A DNA stretch of 64,000 bases from SIG440 sp045631525 (GCA_045631525.1 JAZQUY010000007.1:38981-102980), one strand, 5' to 3'; shown: positions 24,166 through 33,931, numbered from the stretch's first letter. Numbers and translations: made by a program. The notes: a model not told the origin generated them from the letters alone.

Positions 24166-24363
24166 ATGCCTAAAATCAAGACACACAAAGGCGCAGCAAA
24201 ACGTTTCGGCGTTACAAAGAATGGAAAAATCAAAAGAGGTAAGGCTTACAGAAGCCACATCCTCAACAAGAAGTCAACAAAGAGAAAAAGAAAGCTCAGA
24301 AAGGGCGGCTATCTTGCAACAGCAAATGCTGCTACAATCAAGAGCATGATGCCTTATAAATAA
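24166..24363 (+). CDS. rpmI: 50S ribosomal protein L35
   Basis: Very basic 65-residue large-subunit protein with the invariant MPKIKTHKGAAKRFGVT start, KRGKAYRSHILNKKSTKRKR middle and the LRKGGYLA...MMPYK end. ATG follows GGAAGGAG. It stands between infC and rplT as in most bacteria, with a 60-bp gap after infC. Confidence 0.97.
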   Translation: MPKIKTHKGAAKRFGVTKNGKIKRGKAYRSHILNKKSTKRKRKLRKGGYLATANAATIKSMMPYK

Positions 24364-24464
24364 GAAGGTAAATTTACAAAAGATTTTTCGGTCCGATTTT
24401 GGACAAATTGAATTGCAGATTAGGTCTGCAAAAATACATTAAGATATGAAAGGAGTCTTTAGAC

Positions 24465-24809
24465 ATGGCAAGAGTTAAAGGTGCTATGCACACAAGAAAA
24501 AGACGTAAGAAAATATTAAAATTAGCTAAAGGTTACAGAGGAGCAAAAAGCAAGCTTTTCAAGACAGCCAACCAGGCAGTTATGAAATCACTTACTTATG
24601 CTTACCGTGACAGAAAACAAAAGAAGAGAAACTTCAGACAGCTCTGGATTGCTCGTATAAATGCGGCAGCTCGTGCTAACGGTATCAGCTACAGCAAGTT
24701 TATGAACGGCCTTAAGAATAACGGTATCGAAATAAACAGAAAGATGCTTGCTGAAATCGCGGTTTCAGACCCTGCTGCATTTGCAAAACTCGTTGAAAAG
24801 GTTAAATAA
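24465..24809 (+). CDS. rplT: 50S ribosomal protein L20
   Basis: Early-assembly 23S rRNA-binding protein of 114 residues (MARVKGAMHTRKRRKKILKL, AKGYRGAKSKLFKTANQ, then YRDRKQKKRNFRQLWIARIN). In Firmicutes L20 also binds the operon leader and represses it, which fits the attenuated leader upstream of infC. Separated from rpmI by 101 bp with no promoter that I can see. It is followed by a clear terminator. Confidence 0.97.
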   Translation: MARVKGAMHTRKRRKKILKLAKGYRGAKSKLFKTANQAVMKSLTYAYRDRKQKKRNFRQLWIARINAAARANGISYSKFMNGLKNNGIEINRKMLAEIAVSDPAAFAKLVEKVK

Positions 24810-24821
24810 ATTTTGCATCAG

Positions 24822-24853
24822 AAAAGTTATACCGCCTAAGGTATAACTTTTTC
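24822..24853 (+). terminator. Terminator of infC-rpmI-rplT
   Basis: Stem AAAAGTTATACC / GGTATAACTTTT with a six-base loop and following TT. Confidence 0.9.
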
Positions 24854-24911
24854 CTGCAATAAGGGGAATTGAGAGTTTCATCAGGAATTTATATGTTAGG
24901 GGATGCGATTT

Positions 24912-25652
24912 ATGGGAGAAGAACAACTTTATAATCCTGTGGAAGGGATAAATCAGATGATTGCGGACATTGAGAGCGTTGTGACGCCTTTGGTCTTCAA
25001 ATTTCATCCGCTCCTTAGAATTTTGAGTATACTGAACATTTATTTGGTTATTATCTGTTTTGTAGCTACTTTGTTATATTTGGTTTTGAAAAGAAAGCAC
25101 CGTATAGGGAACAAATTGAAGAGACCTACAAATTATTTTATGGCTGGGTTCTTTCTGCTTCTTTATATTTTGCTCACTGAAACACCAATCAGACTTGGTC
25201 CTGCTATAAGCCTGAATTTTGGCCTTGTGGTTATGCCCATGGCTGCAAAAGCATTTGGCCCGCTTCTTGCGGGTACATTTGGTATTATCCAGTATGGTGC
25301 ATCTTTTGCTATGCATCAAGGAGAGGCTTTCAGTATAAGTTCTGTTTTGGTTGCGGGTCTTAGTGGTATGATTTACGGAAGATTTCTTTATGCAAGACAT
25401 ACAACATATCTCAGATGCCTTTGGGCAAAGCTTTTAGTAAATGTTGTATGCAATATTTTCCTTGTACCCATGGTTAATACAGCTGTGATGTCTTCGGAGC
25501 TGGCAGACGGAATTACACAAAGCATAGTTTCAAATGTGCTGCTTGCACCTCTTCAGGCGCTTATTATTTATGCCGCAATTATTATTATTATGAAGAAAGC
25601 TCGTGAAGCTCTCGGTGAGGTTTCATGGGGCATTGCTAAAAAAGATGTTTAA
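24912..25652 (+). CDS. ECF transporter S component, folate (FolT)-like
   Basis: A 246-residue membrane protein with a first helix at about 40-60 and then six helices from about 75 to the end. The region FMAGFFLLLYILLTETPIRLG, then VVMPMAAKAFGPLLAGTFGI and VLVAGLSGMIYGRFLY, is the pattern of FolT-type substrate-binding subunits of energy-coupling factor transporters. It would pair with a shared EcfA-A'-T module encoded elsewhere, which is not in this window. ATG 24912 is preferred to 24903, which lies against the GGGG site. Substrate folate is likely but not certain. Confidence 0.75.
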   Translation: MGEEQLYNPVEGINQMIADIESVVTPLVFKFHPLLRILSILNIYLVIICFVATLLYLVLKRKHRIGNKLKRPTNYFMAGFFLLLYILLTETPIRLGPAISLNFGLVVMPMAAKAFGPLLAGTFGIIQYGASFAMHQGEAFSISSVLVAGLSGMIYGRFLYARHTTYLRCLWAKLLVNVVCNIFLVPMVNTAVMSSELADGITQSIVSNVLLAPLQALIIYAAIIIIMKKAREALGEVSWGIAKKDV

Positions 25653-26436
25653 AATAACAGGAAAAGACAATAAAACCTTAAAACTTATAAAGTCTTTAAA
25701 AAAGAAAAGTAACCGCAAAGAACACGGATTGTTTGTGGCGGAGGGAAAACGCCTTGCCCACGAGGCCCTGTTTTATGCTGGCGAAAGAGTCAGGATGGTG
25801 GTCATTACCGAAGAATTTTCGAAGAGGGAAACTGACTTTGTTCAACAGATAAGTGATGTTTGTGAAAATATATTTGTTGTGACAAACAGTGCCTTTGATG
25901 ATATTTCGGACACTGACACGCCTCAGGGGATTCTTGCGGTTGTTGAAATAGCTGACAAAGTTCTTCCTGATTTAAAGTCTGCAAAAAGTATTGTTGTTTT
26001 GGATGGGGTATCTGAACCCGGAAATATGGGAACAGTCATAAGAACAGCCGAAGCACTGGGCTTTGATGGCTTTTATATTATGAAAGGCTCTGCGGATATT
26101 TTCGGACCCAAAACAGTTCGTGCCACAATGGGATCTGTTTTCAGAATGAAGTTCAAAACCGATTGTACCCTCCAGGATATAAAGGAACTTAAAAATATGG
26201 ATTTCACAGTGATTTCCACCACGCCTTCGGGGGACACGGTGCTCGAAAAAATGGATATCCCAAAGAAAACAGCGGTGGTAATTGGAAATGAGGCTAATGG
26301 CGTCAGTGAGGATATTTTGGAGGCTTCTGATTTAAAGGTAAGAATTTCTATGGATGGACTTGCTGAGTCACTTAACGCAGCGGTTGCCGCGGGGATTGCT
26401 ATGCACTGGATTAAAAATTCTTCAAAGAAAGATTGA
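25645..26436 (+). CDS. TrmH/SpoU-family RNA 2'-O-methyltransferase
   Basis: SAM-dependent methyltransferase with a SpoU knot, acting on rRNA or tRNA (RlmB/TsnR/YsgA-like). The 263 residues start with an RNA-binding domain (LKLIKSLKKKSNRKEHGLFV, AEGKRL) and end with the three knot motifs: NMGTVIRTAEALGF (motif 1), TAVVIGNEANGV (motif 2), SLNAAVAAGIAMHW (motif 3). ATG 25645 overlaps the stop of the FolT-like gene by 8 bp, so translation is coupled. Exact target base not readable. Confidence 0.88.
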   Translation: MFKITGKDNKTLKLIKSLKKKSNRKEHGLFVAEGKRLAHEALFYAGERVRMVVITEEFSKRETDFVQQISDVCENIFVVTNSAFDDISDTDTPQGILAVVEIADKVLPDLKSAKSIVVLDGVSEPGNMGTVIRTAEALGFDGFYIMKGSADIFGPKTVRATMGSVFRMKFKTDCTLQDIKELKNMDFTVISTTPSGDTVLEKMDIPKKTAVVIGNEANGVSEDILEASDLKVRISMDGLAESLNAAVAAGIAMHWIKNSSKKD

Positions 26437-26471
26437 AAGTGTTAATAGCATAGGGCAAGGAAAGAAAAAGT

Positions 26472-27590
26472 ATGAATGTTTTATATGAATTATGGCTTCA
26501 GAGTATTTGCGGTTTTGAACCGGAAATAGTTGAAAAAGCAGCGTTTTTGTTTGAAGGAAAGAAGAACAAGTTTTCTTCACCTGAAATGGAAGAACAGCGG
26601 CTTCTAAGACGCGGAGTTCCTGAAAAAATATCAAAGCGTGTATCAGACGGAAAGTATCTGGAGCTTGCAAAAAATATTGAGGAATACTGCAACCAGAATG
26701 GTATAAGGATTATAACCCAAGAGTCGGATGAATATCCCAAACTCCTCAAACATATAAACACACCTCCCCGAATATTATTTGCAAAAGGAGAAAAACTGAA
26801 CCTAAGCGCAGGACTTTCCGTTTCGGTGGTAGGATCGAGAACACCTACACCCCAGGGTAAAAGCGTTGCAAGGCAGATTGGTTGTGATCTGGCGGAAAAT
26901 GGCGTTACTGTGATTAGTGGTATGGCTGAGGGTATAGATGCAGAAGCTCACAAAGGTGCACTTGAGGGCGACGGAAAGACAGTAGCTGTCCTTGCGGGCA
27001 GTGTGGATGTCATTTATCCTAAAAGTAACGAGAAATTATATTATGAAATTATGAAAAACGGTACGGTGATTTCTGAACGACCTCCCGGAACTGCGGTTAA
27101 ACCCTATTTTTATCAGCAACGCAACAGGATTGTTGTAGGCTTGTCTCAGGGTACCATCGTTGTGGAAGGGAAGGCAAAAAGCGGTACATCAATTACCGCA
27201 CGTCTTGCTCTTGAAAACAACCGTGATGTCTTTGCGGTTCCCGGTAGTCTTCTTAATTGGCAGTCAGAACTTCCAAATATTTTGGCAGGGGACGGAGCTA
27301 TAATTGTTGATAAAATCAGTAGAGTAAGTGAATATTATAAAGAAATGCGACCTGAACTTTTTGAGGGAATATGTGTTGAGAAAAAGGCAGAAAAAGTGTC
27401 AGGTTTATCAGTAGAGGACGAAAAAATTTTGGAATTTATTGTCCAAAGCGGCGGAGTGTCAGGCAGTGAAGAAATGCTTGAGGAACTTGGATTTGCACCA
27501 AATGTACTGAGCAGCAGGCTCACGATACTTTGTATAAGAGGGATTCTCAGGCAGGAAAGCGGAAATCGGTATGTGTTGTTAAAGTATTGA
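26472..27590 (+). CDS. dprA: DNA processing protein DprA
   Basis: Loads RecA on incoming single-stranded DNA during transformation. The 372 residues have an N-terminal SAM-like part, the Rossmann core with VVGSRTPTPQGKSVARQ and VISGMAEGIDAEAHKGAL, the nucleotide-proximal LAGSVDVIYPKSN and ISERPPGTAVKPYFYQQRNR, and a C-terminal winged helix. It lies upstream of topA, a widespread Firmicute arrangement (dprA-topA). No other competence gene is in the window. Confidence 0.93.
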   Translation: MNVLYELWLQSICGFEPEIVEKAAFLFEGKKNKFSSPEMEEQRLLRRGVPEKISKRVSDGKYLELAKNIEEYCNQNGIRIITQESDEYPKLLKHINTPPRILFAKGEKLNLSAGLSVSVVGSRTPTPQGKSVARQIGCDLAENGVTVISGMAEGIDAEAHKGALEGDGKTVAVLAGSVDVIYPKSNEKLYYEIMKNGTVISERPPGTAVKPYFYQQRNRIVVGLSQGTIVVEGKAKSGTSITARLALENNRDVFAVPGSLLNWQSELPNILAGDGAIIVDKISRVSEYYKEMRPELFEGICVEKKAEKVSGLSVEDEKILEFIVQSGGVSGSEEMLEELGFAPNVLSSRLTILCIRGILRQESGNRYVLLKY

Positions 27591-27607
27591 ATAAAGCGGA
27601 GGTAAAG

Positions 27608-29743
27608 ATGGCGAAAACAGTTGAAAAAACAGCGAAAGTCAAGAAAAAAAATCTTGTTATCGTTGAGTCACCTGCAAAGGCTAAAACAATAAAGAAATAT
27701 CTGGGAACAGGCTATGAAGTAGTGGCGTCAATGGGACATCTCAGGGACCTTCCCAAAAGTCAGCTGGGCATTGACCTCAGTGATAATTTCGAGCCCAAAT
27801 ATATTACCATACGCGGCAAAGGTGATTTGATTTCAAAGCTCAAAAAGGATGCAAAAAATTCTGCAAAAATATATCTTGCAACCGACCCTGACCGTGAGGG
27901 TGAAGCAATTTCGTGGCATCTTGCAAAGCTTTTGGACATAAATGCAGAGGACGAATGCCGCATTACATTTAATGAAATAACAAAAAATGCAGTGAAAGAC
28001 GCTGTTAAAAATCCACGGAAAATAGATGAAAAGCTAGTTGACGCACAGCAGGCAAGGCGCGTTCTTGACAGAATTGTGGGTTATCAACTAAGTCCTTTAC
28101 TTTGGAAAAAAGTGAAAAAAGGTCTCAGTGCGGGCAGAGTTCAGTCGGTTGCTACCAAACTCATTGTGGACCGTGAGCGCGAGATAAATGCTTTTTCCGA
28201 GGAAGAATATTGGACTATTGATGTAAAACTTACAGATCAGAAAGGTAAGAAACCTTTTGTGGCAAAGTTTTACGGTAAAAATGCAAAAACAAAAATGAAG
28301 CTTTCTGATGAAAGCGCTGCAAGCGAGGTTGCCCAAAAACTGAAAGAGTCCGATTACACGGTGGACAAGGTGGTAAAGTCTGAGAAAAAGAGATATTCTG
28401 CTCCACCTTTTACCACAAGTACACTCCAACAGGAAGCAGCCAGAAAGCTTAACTTCACAACTAAGAGGACTATGGCGACTGCACAGCAGCTTTATGAAGG
28501 TATTACCCTTAAAGGCGGCGGAAGTGTCGGACTTATCACATATATGAGAACGGACTCTCTCAGGATTTCTCTTGAAGCACAAATCGAATGCAGAAAATAT
28601 ATAGGAGAAACCTTTGGCGAAAGATATATTCCCTCAAAACCAAAGTTCTATCGCTCCAAAAAGACTGCTCAGGATGCTCATGAAGCAATACGACCCACGT
28701 CAATGCTCTATGACCCTGAAAAAATAAAGGACTCACTGAAAACTGACCAGTATAAGCTTTATAAACTTATATGGAACAGATTTCTTGCAAGCCAGATGAC
28801 TGACGCCGTTGTTGATACGGTTCAGGCAGATATCAAGGGGAGGGATTTCGTACTCAAGGCGAGCGGTTCGGATGTTAAATTTGACGGTTTTATGGCGGTT
28901 TATGTTGAGGGAAAAGACTTCGTCGAAGAAAAGGAAGGAAAGATTCCTCCAATTCAGGAGGGTGATATTCTTCTTGTGAAAGACGTTGACCCCAAACAAC
29001 ATTTCACGCAGCCTCCTGCGAGATATACAGAAGCTTCTTTGGTTAAGAAAATGGAGGAAGACGGCATAGGCAGACCGAGTACTTATGCTCCAACCATTAC
29101 CACAATAACAAGTCGTGGCTATGTGGCAAGAGAGGGCAAGGCGCTTTATCCCACTGAGCTTGGAAGTCTTGTCACAGGGCTGATGGAAGAATATTTTCAG
29201 GATATTGTGGATGTTGAGTTTACTGCTAATATGGAAGAAAAGCTTGATGACGTTGAAGATGGAAAAACCGAGTGGCGAGAAGTAATCGGCGAGTTTTACA
29301 CACCGTTTTCAAAAACTCTTGAAAATGCTGAAACCGAAATTGGTAAAATTGAAGTGAAAGATGAGGTTTCTGACATTCCATGTGAAAAATGCGGGCGGAT
29401 GATGGTGTATAAGCAAGGTAAATTTGGAAAGTTTCTGGCTTGTCCCGGTTACCCCGAGTGTAAAAACACCAAGTCCATTGTGGAAGAGATAAATGCCAAA
29501 TGCCCCAAATGCGGAGGAAGTGTTCAGGTCAAGAAATCCAAAAAGGGAGCGACTTATTATACCTGTGAGAAAGGTACAGACTGTTTGCTCTCCTGGGATG
29601 AACCAACCCTGGTGGCTTGTCCAAAATGCGGCGGAGCTCTTATGAAACGGCGAGCTTTTAAGGGCAGAGGCCCAATAAGGTATGTCTGCTTCAATGAAAA
29701 CTGTGATTATACCGAAACTCTATCGAGAACCAAAAAGAAATAA
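27608..29743 (+). CDS. topA: DNA topoisomerase I (type IA)
   Basis: Relaxes negative supercoils. The 711 residues start with a TOPRIM fold (LVIVESPAKAKTIKKYLG, DPDREGEAISWHL), then the core with catalytic Tyr312 in YMRTDSLRIS, and end with three four-Cys zinc ribbons: CEKCG...C-x4-C, CPKCGGSVQV...C, CPKCGGALM...C-x4-C. ATG 27608 follows GGAGGT; a longer frame from 27530 overlaps dprA. Length is normal for a Firmicute enzyme. A terminator follows. Confidence 0.96.
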   Translation: MAKTVEKTAKVKKKNLVIVESPAKAKTIKKYLGTGYEVVASMGHLRDLPKSQLGIDLSDNFEPKYITIRGKGDLISKLKKDAKNSAKIYLATDPDREGEAISWHLAKLLDINAEDECRITFNEITKNAVKDAVKNPRKIDEKLVDAQQARRVLDRIVGYQLSPLLWKKVKKGLSAGRVQSVATKLIVDREREINAFSEEEYWTIDVKLTDQKGKKPFVAKFYGKNAKTKMKLSDESAASEVAQKLKESDYTVDKVVKSEKKRYSAPPFTTSTLQQEAARKLNFTTKRTMATAQQLYEGITLKGGGSVGLITYMRTDSLRISLEAQIECRKYIGETFGERYIPSKPKFYRSKKTAQDAHEAIRPTSMLYDPEKIKDSLKTDQYKLYKLIWNRFLASQMTDAVVDTVQADIKGRDFVLKASGSDVKFDGFMAVYVEGKDFVEEKEGKIPPIQEGDILLVKDVDPKQHFTQPPARYTEASLVKKMEEDGIGRPSTYAPTITTITSRGYVAREGKALYPTELGSLVTGLMEEYFQDIVDVEFTANMEEKLDDVEDGKTEWREVIGEFYTPFSKTLENAETEIGKIEVKDEVSDIPCEKCGRMMVYKQGKFGKFLACPGYPECKNTKSIVEEINAKCPKCGGSVQVKKSKKGATYYTCEKGTDCLLSWDEPTLVACPKCGGALMKRRAFKGRGPIRYVCFNENCDYTETLSRTKKK

Positions 29744-29749
29744 TTTATG

Positions 29750-29783
29750 AGACCTCAGGTGGTTTGCCAGAGGTCTTTTTTTA
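29750..29783 (+). terminator. Terminator of dprA-topA
   Basis: Stem AGACCTC / GAGGTCT with inner TGG/CCA pairing, then TTTTTT. Confidence 0.85.
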
Positions 29784-29854
29784 TATCAAGAATGAATACG
29801 GATGAAAAATAAGCAATAAAGATATGAAATTTTTGTAAAAAACCAACAAAAATC

Positions 29855-29883
29855 TTGCAATTTGTAAAAAAAAGATGTATAAT
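29855..29883 (+). promoter_or_regulatory. Promoter of the PucR/CdaR-type regulator and ftsEX region
   Basis: TTGCAA, 17 bp, TATAAT with GATG before the -10; start near 29890. Confidence 0.75.
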
Positions 29884-29949
29884 ACAAAGTGAATGTGTGT
29901 AAGCAGTTGTGATTTATATTTGCAAATGAAATATAACGGAGGTATGGGA

Positions 29950-31035
29950 ATGCAAAACAGAATATTTCAAGGTGCCTGCAATCAGCTCAGAAAGGACATT
30001 CAAAGGAAACTGGGCATTATGGATGAAAGCGGTCTTGTTATCGCTTGCAGTGATGAAAAGCTCACAGGTCATCAGAATGAAACGGTGGCTGTTTATTTCG
30101 AGACTAACAATGAAGATTTTGTAAGCGGAGGCTATACATTCCGTAAAATCGAGACCTGCAACAAAAATGTCTATATCGTATTTTGTGAGGGTGTTGACGA
30201 GGTTGCAAGTGGTTTTGCATCATTTTTGGGCGCGCACTTTTTGACCATAAAGCAATATTATGACGAAAAGTATGACCGTGAAAGCTTTATGAAGAATGTT
30301 ATTCTTGACAATGTTCTTCCCAGTGATGTTTTGTACAGAAGCCGTGAACTGAAGCTTCCCATTGAGACAGAACGTGTGGTGTTTCTTGTGAGAGCCCACA
30401 AAAGTGCAGAAAATGCGCCGATTGATGTTCTTCACAGCATTTTCCCTGACAAAACAAAGGATTTTGTTATTCGCATAGATGATCGTGATGCAGCTATTGT
30501 CAAAGAGGTTAAAGCTGACACAACGATGAAAGAAATTGTGAAGATGGCTCAGGAGATGCATGACACAATAAGTTCCGAAGCTATGGTGAAGGTTTCGATT
30601 GGTATTTCTACAGTGGTTGAAACAGTTCAGGATTTGGCAAGAGCATACCGCGAGGCAAGAATTGCCCTTGAGGTAGGAAAGGTGTTTGACACGGAAAAGA
30701 ATATCATCAGCTATGACAATCTTGGCATAGGAAGACTTATTTATCAGCTTCCTACAACACTTTGCGAGCTGTTTTTGAACGAGGTTTTCAAAAAAGAATC
30801 TATTTCAGTATTGGATAGTGAAACAATTTACACAATCCAGAAATTCTTTGAAAACAACCTCAACGTGTCAGAGACTTCAAGAAAGCTTTTTGTTCACAGA
30901 AACACTCTTGTTTACAGACTTGATAAAATCAAAAAACTTACCGGTCTTGACCTTCGTGAGTTTGATGACGCGATAATCTTCAAGGTGGCTATGATGGTAA
31001 ACAAATACCTTACATCGGAGCCTACAAGACTGTAA
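29950..31035 (+). CDS. PucR/CdaR-family transcriptional regulator
   Basis: A 361-residue regulator with an unrecognised N-terminal sensing part (about 1-140), a GGDEF-like central CdaR/PucR domain (about 150-260, with VSIGISTVVETVQDLARAYR then EARIALEVG) and a C-terminal HTH_30 (NLNVSETSRKLFVHRNTLVY followed by RLDKIKKLTGLDL). The second ATG, 29950, lies seven bases after GGAGGT and is preferred. It is 48 bp upstream of ftsE; co-transcription is possible but control of division genes by it is not shown. Confidence 0.85.
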   Translation: MQNRIFQGACNQLRKDIQRKLGIMDESGLVIACSDEKLTGHQNETVAVYFETNNEDFVSGGYTFRKIETCNKNVYIVFCEGVDEVASGFASFLGAHFLTIKQYYDEKYDRESFMKNVILDNVLPSDVLYRSRELKLPIETERVVFLVRAHKSAENAPIDVLHSIFPDKTKDFVIRIDDRDAAIVKEVKADTTMKEIVKMAQEMHDTISSEAMVKVSIGISTVVETVQDLARAYREARIALEVGKVFDTEKNIISYDNLGIGRLIYQLPTTLCELFLNEVFKKESISVLDSETIYTIQKFFENNLNVSETSRKLFVHRNTLVYRLDKIKKLTGLDLREFDDAIIFKVAMMVNKYLTSEPTRL

Positions 31036-31083
31036 ATTCTTATATTCCGACCGAAATTTCGGGCAGAAAGGTAACAGAAGATT

Positions 31084-31761
31084 ATGATTGAATTTAAAAA
31101 TGTTTCCAAAACCTATGAGGATACCGGAGTAAAAGCGCTAAGTGACGTTTCCTTTTCAATCGAAAAGGGAGAGTTTGTGTTTCTGGTAGGTCGTTCAGGT
31201 GCGGGAAAATCCACACTCAGCAAGCTTATCATAAAGGAAGAATCTCCTGATGAGGGCGAAATCTTTGTGGACAAGTTTGAACTTAATACTCTTGCTAAAA
31301 AAGAGATTCCTTATCTCAGACGAAGTGTAGGGATGATGTTTCAGGATTTTCGTCTGCTTCCCAACAAAACGGTATATGAAAACGTTGCCTTTGCCATGCA
31401 GGTTATTGGTGCATCAAGGGGCGAGATAAGACGAAACGTTCCAAATGTTTTGAATCTTGTTGGTCTTGGACACAAGGCAAGGATGCTTCCCTCACAGCTT
31501 TCGGGCGGTGAACAGCAAAGAGTTTCGCTGGCACGTGCACTGGTGAATAAACCACCGGTGATTATTGCCGATGAGCCTACTGCAAACCTCGACCCTGACA
31601 CATCGGTGCAGATTATGGAGCTTTTGGCGGAGGTTAATCAAAGAGGTACTACTATGATTGTTACAACTCACGCCAAGGACTTTGTTGATACCATGCACAA
31701 GCGTGTTCTGGAATTCAGGGATGGTGTTTTAATCCGAGACGAAAAAGAAGGGGCTTACTGA
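31084..31761 (+). CDS. ftsE: Cell division ATP-binding protein FtsE
   Basis: ATPase half of the FtsEX complex, which gates a peptidoglycan hydrolase at the septum or lateral wall. The 225 residues have Walker A GRSGAGKST (about 38-46), Q-loop FQDFRLLPNKTVYENVAF, ABC signature LSGGEQQRVSLARAL and Walker B VIIADEPT. The FtsE-type FQDFRLLP and its position before ftsX settle the identity. It is 1 bp from ftsX. Confidence 0.96.
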   Translation: MIEFKNVSKTYEDTGVKALSDVSFSIEKGEFVFLVGRSGAGKSTLSKLIIKEESPDEGEIFVDKFELNTLAKKEIPYLRRSVGMMFQDFRLLPNKTVYENVAFAMQVIGASRGEIRRNVPNVLNLVGLGHKARMLPSQLSGGEQQRVSLARALVNKPPVIIADEPTANLDPDTSVQIMELLAEVNQRGTTMIVTTHAKDFVDTMHKRVLEFRDGVLIRDEKEGAY

Positions 31762-31762
31762 T

Positions 31763-32653
31763 ATGATATTTAGAAATGTGAAATATTTCTTTGTTCAGGG
31801 TGTGAAAGGACTTGTTTCAAACAGTCTTATGACCCTTGCATCCATCGGTATTGTGATTGCGAGCCTTGTGTTGTTTGGCTTTTTTCTGCTTTTCGGTATG
31901 AATCTCAATGCTGTTGGCGAACAAATAAAGGAGCAGTGCGAAATAAACGTCTATATGCCCAACGAAATGAGTCGTGACGGTGTTCGTGAAATAGGCAGTG
32001 CCCTTAGCGAAATTGAATATGTGAAAGAGGCTCAGCTTTATACAAAGGAAGAACGTCTTCAGAATTACAGAGAGGGCGTTTATCAGGAGCGAGCTGAAGT
32101 TATTGATACTTTAGAAGAGGACAATCCCCTTCGTGATGCTTATATCCTTGTGCTTGAGGATGTAACCAAGGCAAACGAGGTGGCGTCAGCTGCTGCAAAG
32201 ATTGAAGGCGTTCAGGAGGTTGTGAATCGTCAGGACCTTATACAGCAGATTTTGTCCATAACCAATACGGTAAAGCACGTAAGTGTGTGGCTGCTTTTGA
32301 TTCTGGCATTCATTTCGGTGTTTATTATTTCAAATACCATAAAGCTTGGAATGTTCTCACGCCGCAAGGAAATCAACATTATGAAATTTGTAGGTGCTAC
32401 CAACTGGTTTATACGCTGGCCTTTTATCATTGAGGGGATGCTTATTGGTGCTGTTGGAGCCGCGTGTGCATTCTTCATAGTTATGCTTGGTTATGGCTCG
32501 GTGCTCCCCACTGTTCAGGAGTTTATGGGAAATATTGAGCTTCTGACATCGGCCGAGGTTATAAAGATGGTTATTGCACTGTTCCTTGTGATGGGAATGG
32601 GCATAGGTATGACAGGAAGCGGTTTGTCAATAAGAAAACATTTACACGTTTAA
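31763..32653 (+). CDS. ftsX: Cell division protein FtsX
   Basis: Membrane half of FtsEX, 296 residues. One N-terminal helix (about 20-45), an extracellular loop of about 120 residues (YMPNEMSRDGVREIGSALSE to QEVVNRQD) that in this family binds the hydrolase, then three helices from about 170. The loop is followed by SNTIKLGMFSRRKEINIMKF, the FtsX signature. The next gene encodes a coiled-coil M23 hydrolase-type protein, the likely partner. Confidence 0.95.
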   Translation: MIFRNVKYFFVQGVKGLVSNSLMTLASIGIVIASLVLFGFFLLFGMNLNAVGEQIKEQCEINVYMPNEMSRDGVREIGSALSEIEYVKEAQLYTKEERLQNYREGVYQERAEVIDTLEEDNPLRDAYILVLEDVTKANEVASAAAKIEGVQEVVNRQDLIQQILSITNTVKHVSVWLLLILAFISVFIISNTIKLGMFSRRKEINIMKFVGATNWFIRWPFIIEGMLIGAVGAACAFFIVMLGYGSVLPTVQEFMGNIELLTSAEVIKMVIALFLVMGMGIGMTGSGLSIRKHLHV

Positions 32654-32669
32654 GTCAGGAGGGTTTGTT

Positions 32670-33821
32670 TTGAGCAGAAAAACAGTAAAGTGGGTTTCAA
32701 TCGTTATTGCTTTGGTATTTATCTTTGGAATCGTAGGTTCATTGGCTGTTGAATTTGTGTATGCAGATACAGCACAGCAAAAGATAAATCAGGCTCAGGA
32801 AAAAAAGAACAAGGCACAACAGAGCCTCAATTCAAACCAGACAAAGCGGGCAAAGACCCTTGCGGAGATGGAAAAGCTTGAAAAAGAAACCGGCGATATT
32901 CAAGGGCAGATAGATGCGATTGATAAAAAGATAGCCGAAACTGATAAAGAACTTCAAGTTCAGCAGGAAAAACTGGACATTGCTACAAAACGGGCAGAAG
33001 AAAAATATAATATTTTCAAAGAACGTTTCCGTGTTATGTGCGAGCAGGGAGATGTAAGCTTTATAGAAATGCTCCTTTCTGCAAAGAGTTTCAGTGATTT
33101 CGTTGACAAAACCGAGATTGTGAAAGAAATTTCTCAATATGATAAGGTTATATTTGACCAGATGGAAGCGGTACGTGCAGAAATCGAAGCTTCAAGAGAT
33201 GAAATAGCAAATCTCAAGAAAAGCCAGGAGAAGTCAAAGAGTAATCTTGATTCACAAAAGGCTGCACTTGTGAAAAAACAGCAGGAACAAAAGGCATATA
33301 TGCAGGAGCTTGAAAAGGATGCGGCTACATACCAAAGGATTATTGATGAAGCTGATGCGGCCATGGAAAGCTTGAGGCGTCAGATTTCGGGATCCCTCAG
33401 TTCATCAGGCTCGGGTGTAAAGTACGTGGGCGGCGAATTTGCATGGCCTACACCAAGCTGTCATTACATAACATCAAATTTTTCTCCAAGAAGAAAAAAT
33501 CCGGTGAGCGGTATATATAAGCGTCATACCGGCACAGACATAGGTGCAGCATACGGTGCGGCCATTGTGGCGGCAAATTCCGGCACGGTGACCTTGGCTG
33601 GCTGGAATTCAGGATATGGTAACTGTGTCATTATTGACCACGGCGGCGGCAGGGCAACTCTTTATGCGCATATGAGTTCGTACAGCGTTTCAACAGGTCA
33701 AAGAGTCCAAAGAGGTCAGCAAATAGGAAAGGTTGGTTCTACAGGAAACTCAACAGGTCCGCATCTCCATTTTGAAGTTCTGATAAACGGAAATGCAGTT
33801 GACCCAATGCAATATTTTTAA
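32670..33821 (+). CDS. Murein hydrolase activator, coiled-coil plus M23 (PcsB/EnvC-like)
   Basis: A 383-residue exported protein. A signal helix is at about 8-30 (ending VEFVYA-DT), a long coiled coil at about 35-250 (Glu/Lys/Gln-rich heptads), and an M23 (LytM) peptidase domain at about 275-380. The metal motifs are visible: HTGTDIG (first His/Asp) and GPHLHFEV (HxH), so it could be an active zinc endopeptidase, unlike EnvC. Start TTG 32670, after AGGAGG. Directly follows ftsEX, as PcsB or CwlO-type partners do in function: FtsEX probably activates it. Confidence 0.88.
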   Translation: MSRKTVKWVSIVIALVFIFGIVGSLAVEFVYADTAQQKINQAQEKKNKAQQSLNSNQTKRAKTLAEMEKLEKETGDIQGQIDAIDKKIAETDKELQVQQEKLDIATKRAEEKYNIFKERFRVMCEQGDVSFIEMLLSAKSFSDFVDKTEIVKEISQYDKVIFDQMEAVRAEIEASRDEIANLKKSQEKSKSNLDSQKAALVKKQQEQKAYMQELEKDAATYQRIIDEADAAMESLRRQISGSLSSSGSGVKYVGGEFAWPTPSCHYITSNFSPRRKNPVSGIYKRHTGTDIGAAYGAAIVAANSGTVTLAGWNSGYGNCVIIDHGGGRATLYAHMSSYSVSTGQRVQRGQQIGKVGSTGNSTGPHLHFEVLINGNAVDPMQYF

Positions 33822-33867
33822 GTTTAGTTCATAAAATATCCTTGTCTGCATAGGATATGGTATAGGC

Positions 33868-33900
33868 TCATCCCTTCATTTGATGAAGGGATGAACATTT
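33868..33900 (+). terminator. Terminator after the M23 protein
   Basis: A 12-bp stem TCATCCCTTCAT / ATGAAGGGATGA with a three-base loop and ACATTTTT. A weaker hairpin, ATATCC / GGATAT, precedes it. Confidence 0.85.
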
Positions 33901-33931
33901 TTGTAAGAAATATGCCTGAGAGGTAAGAGAT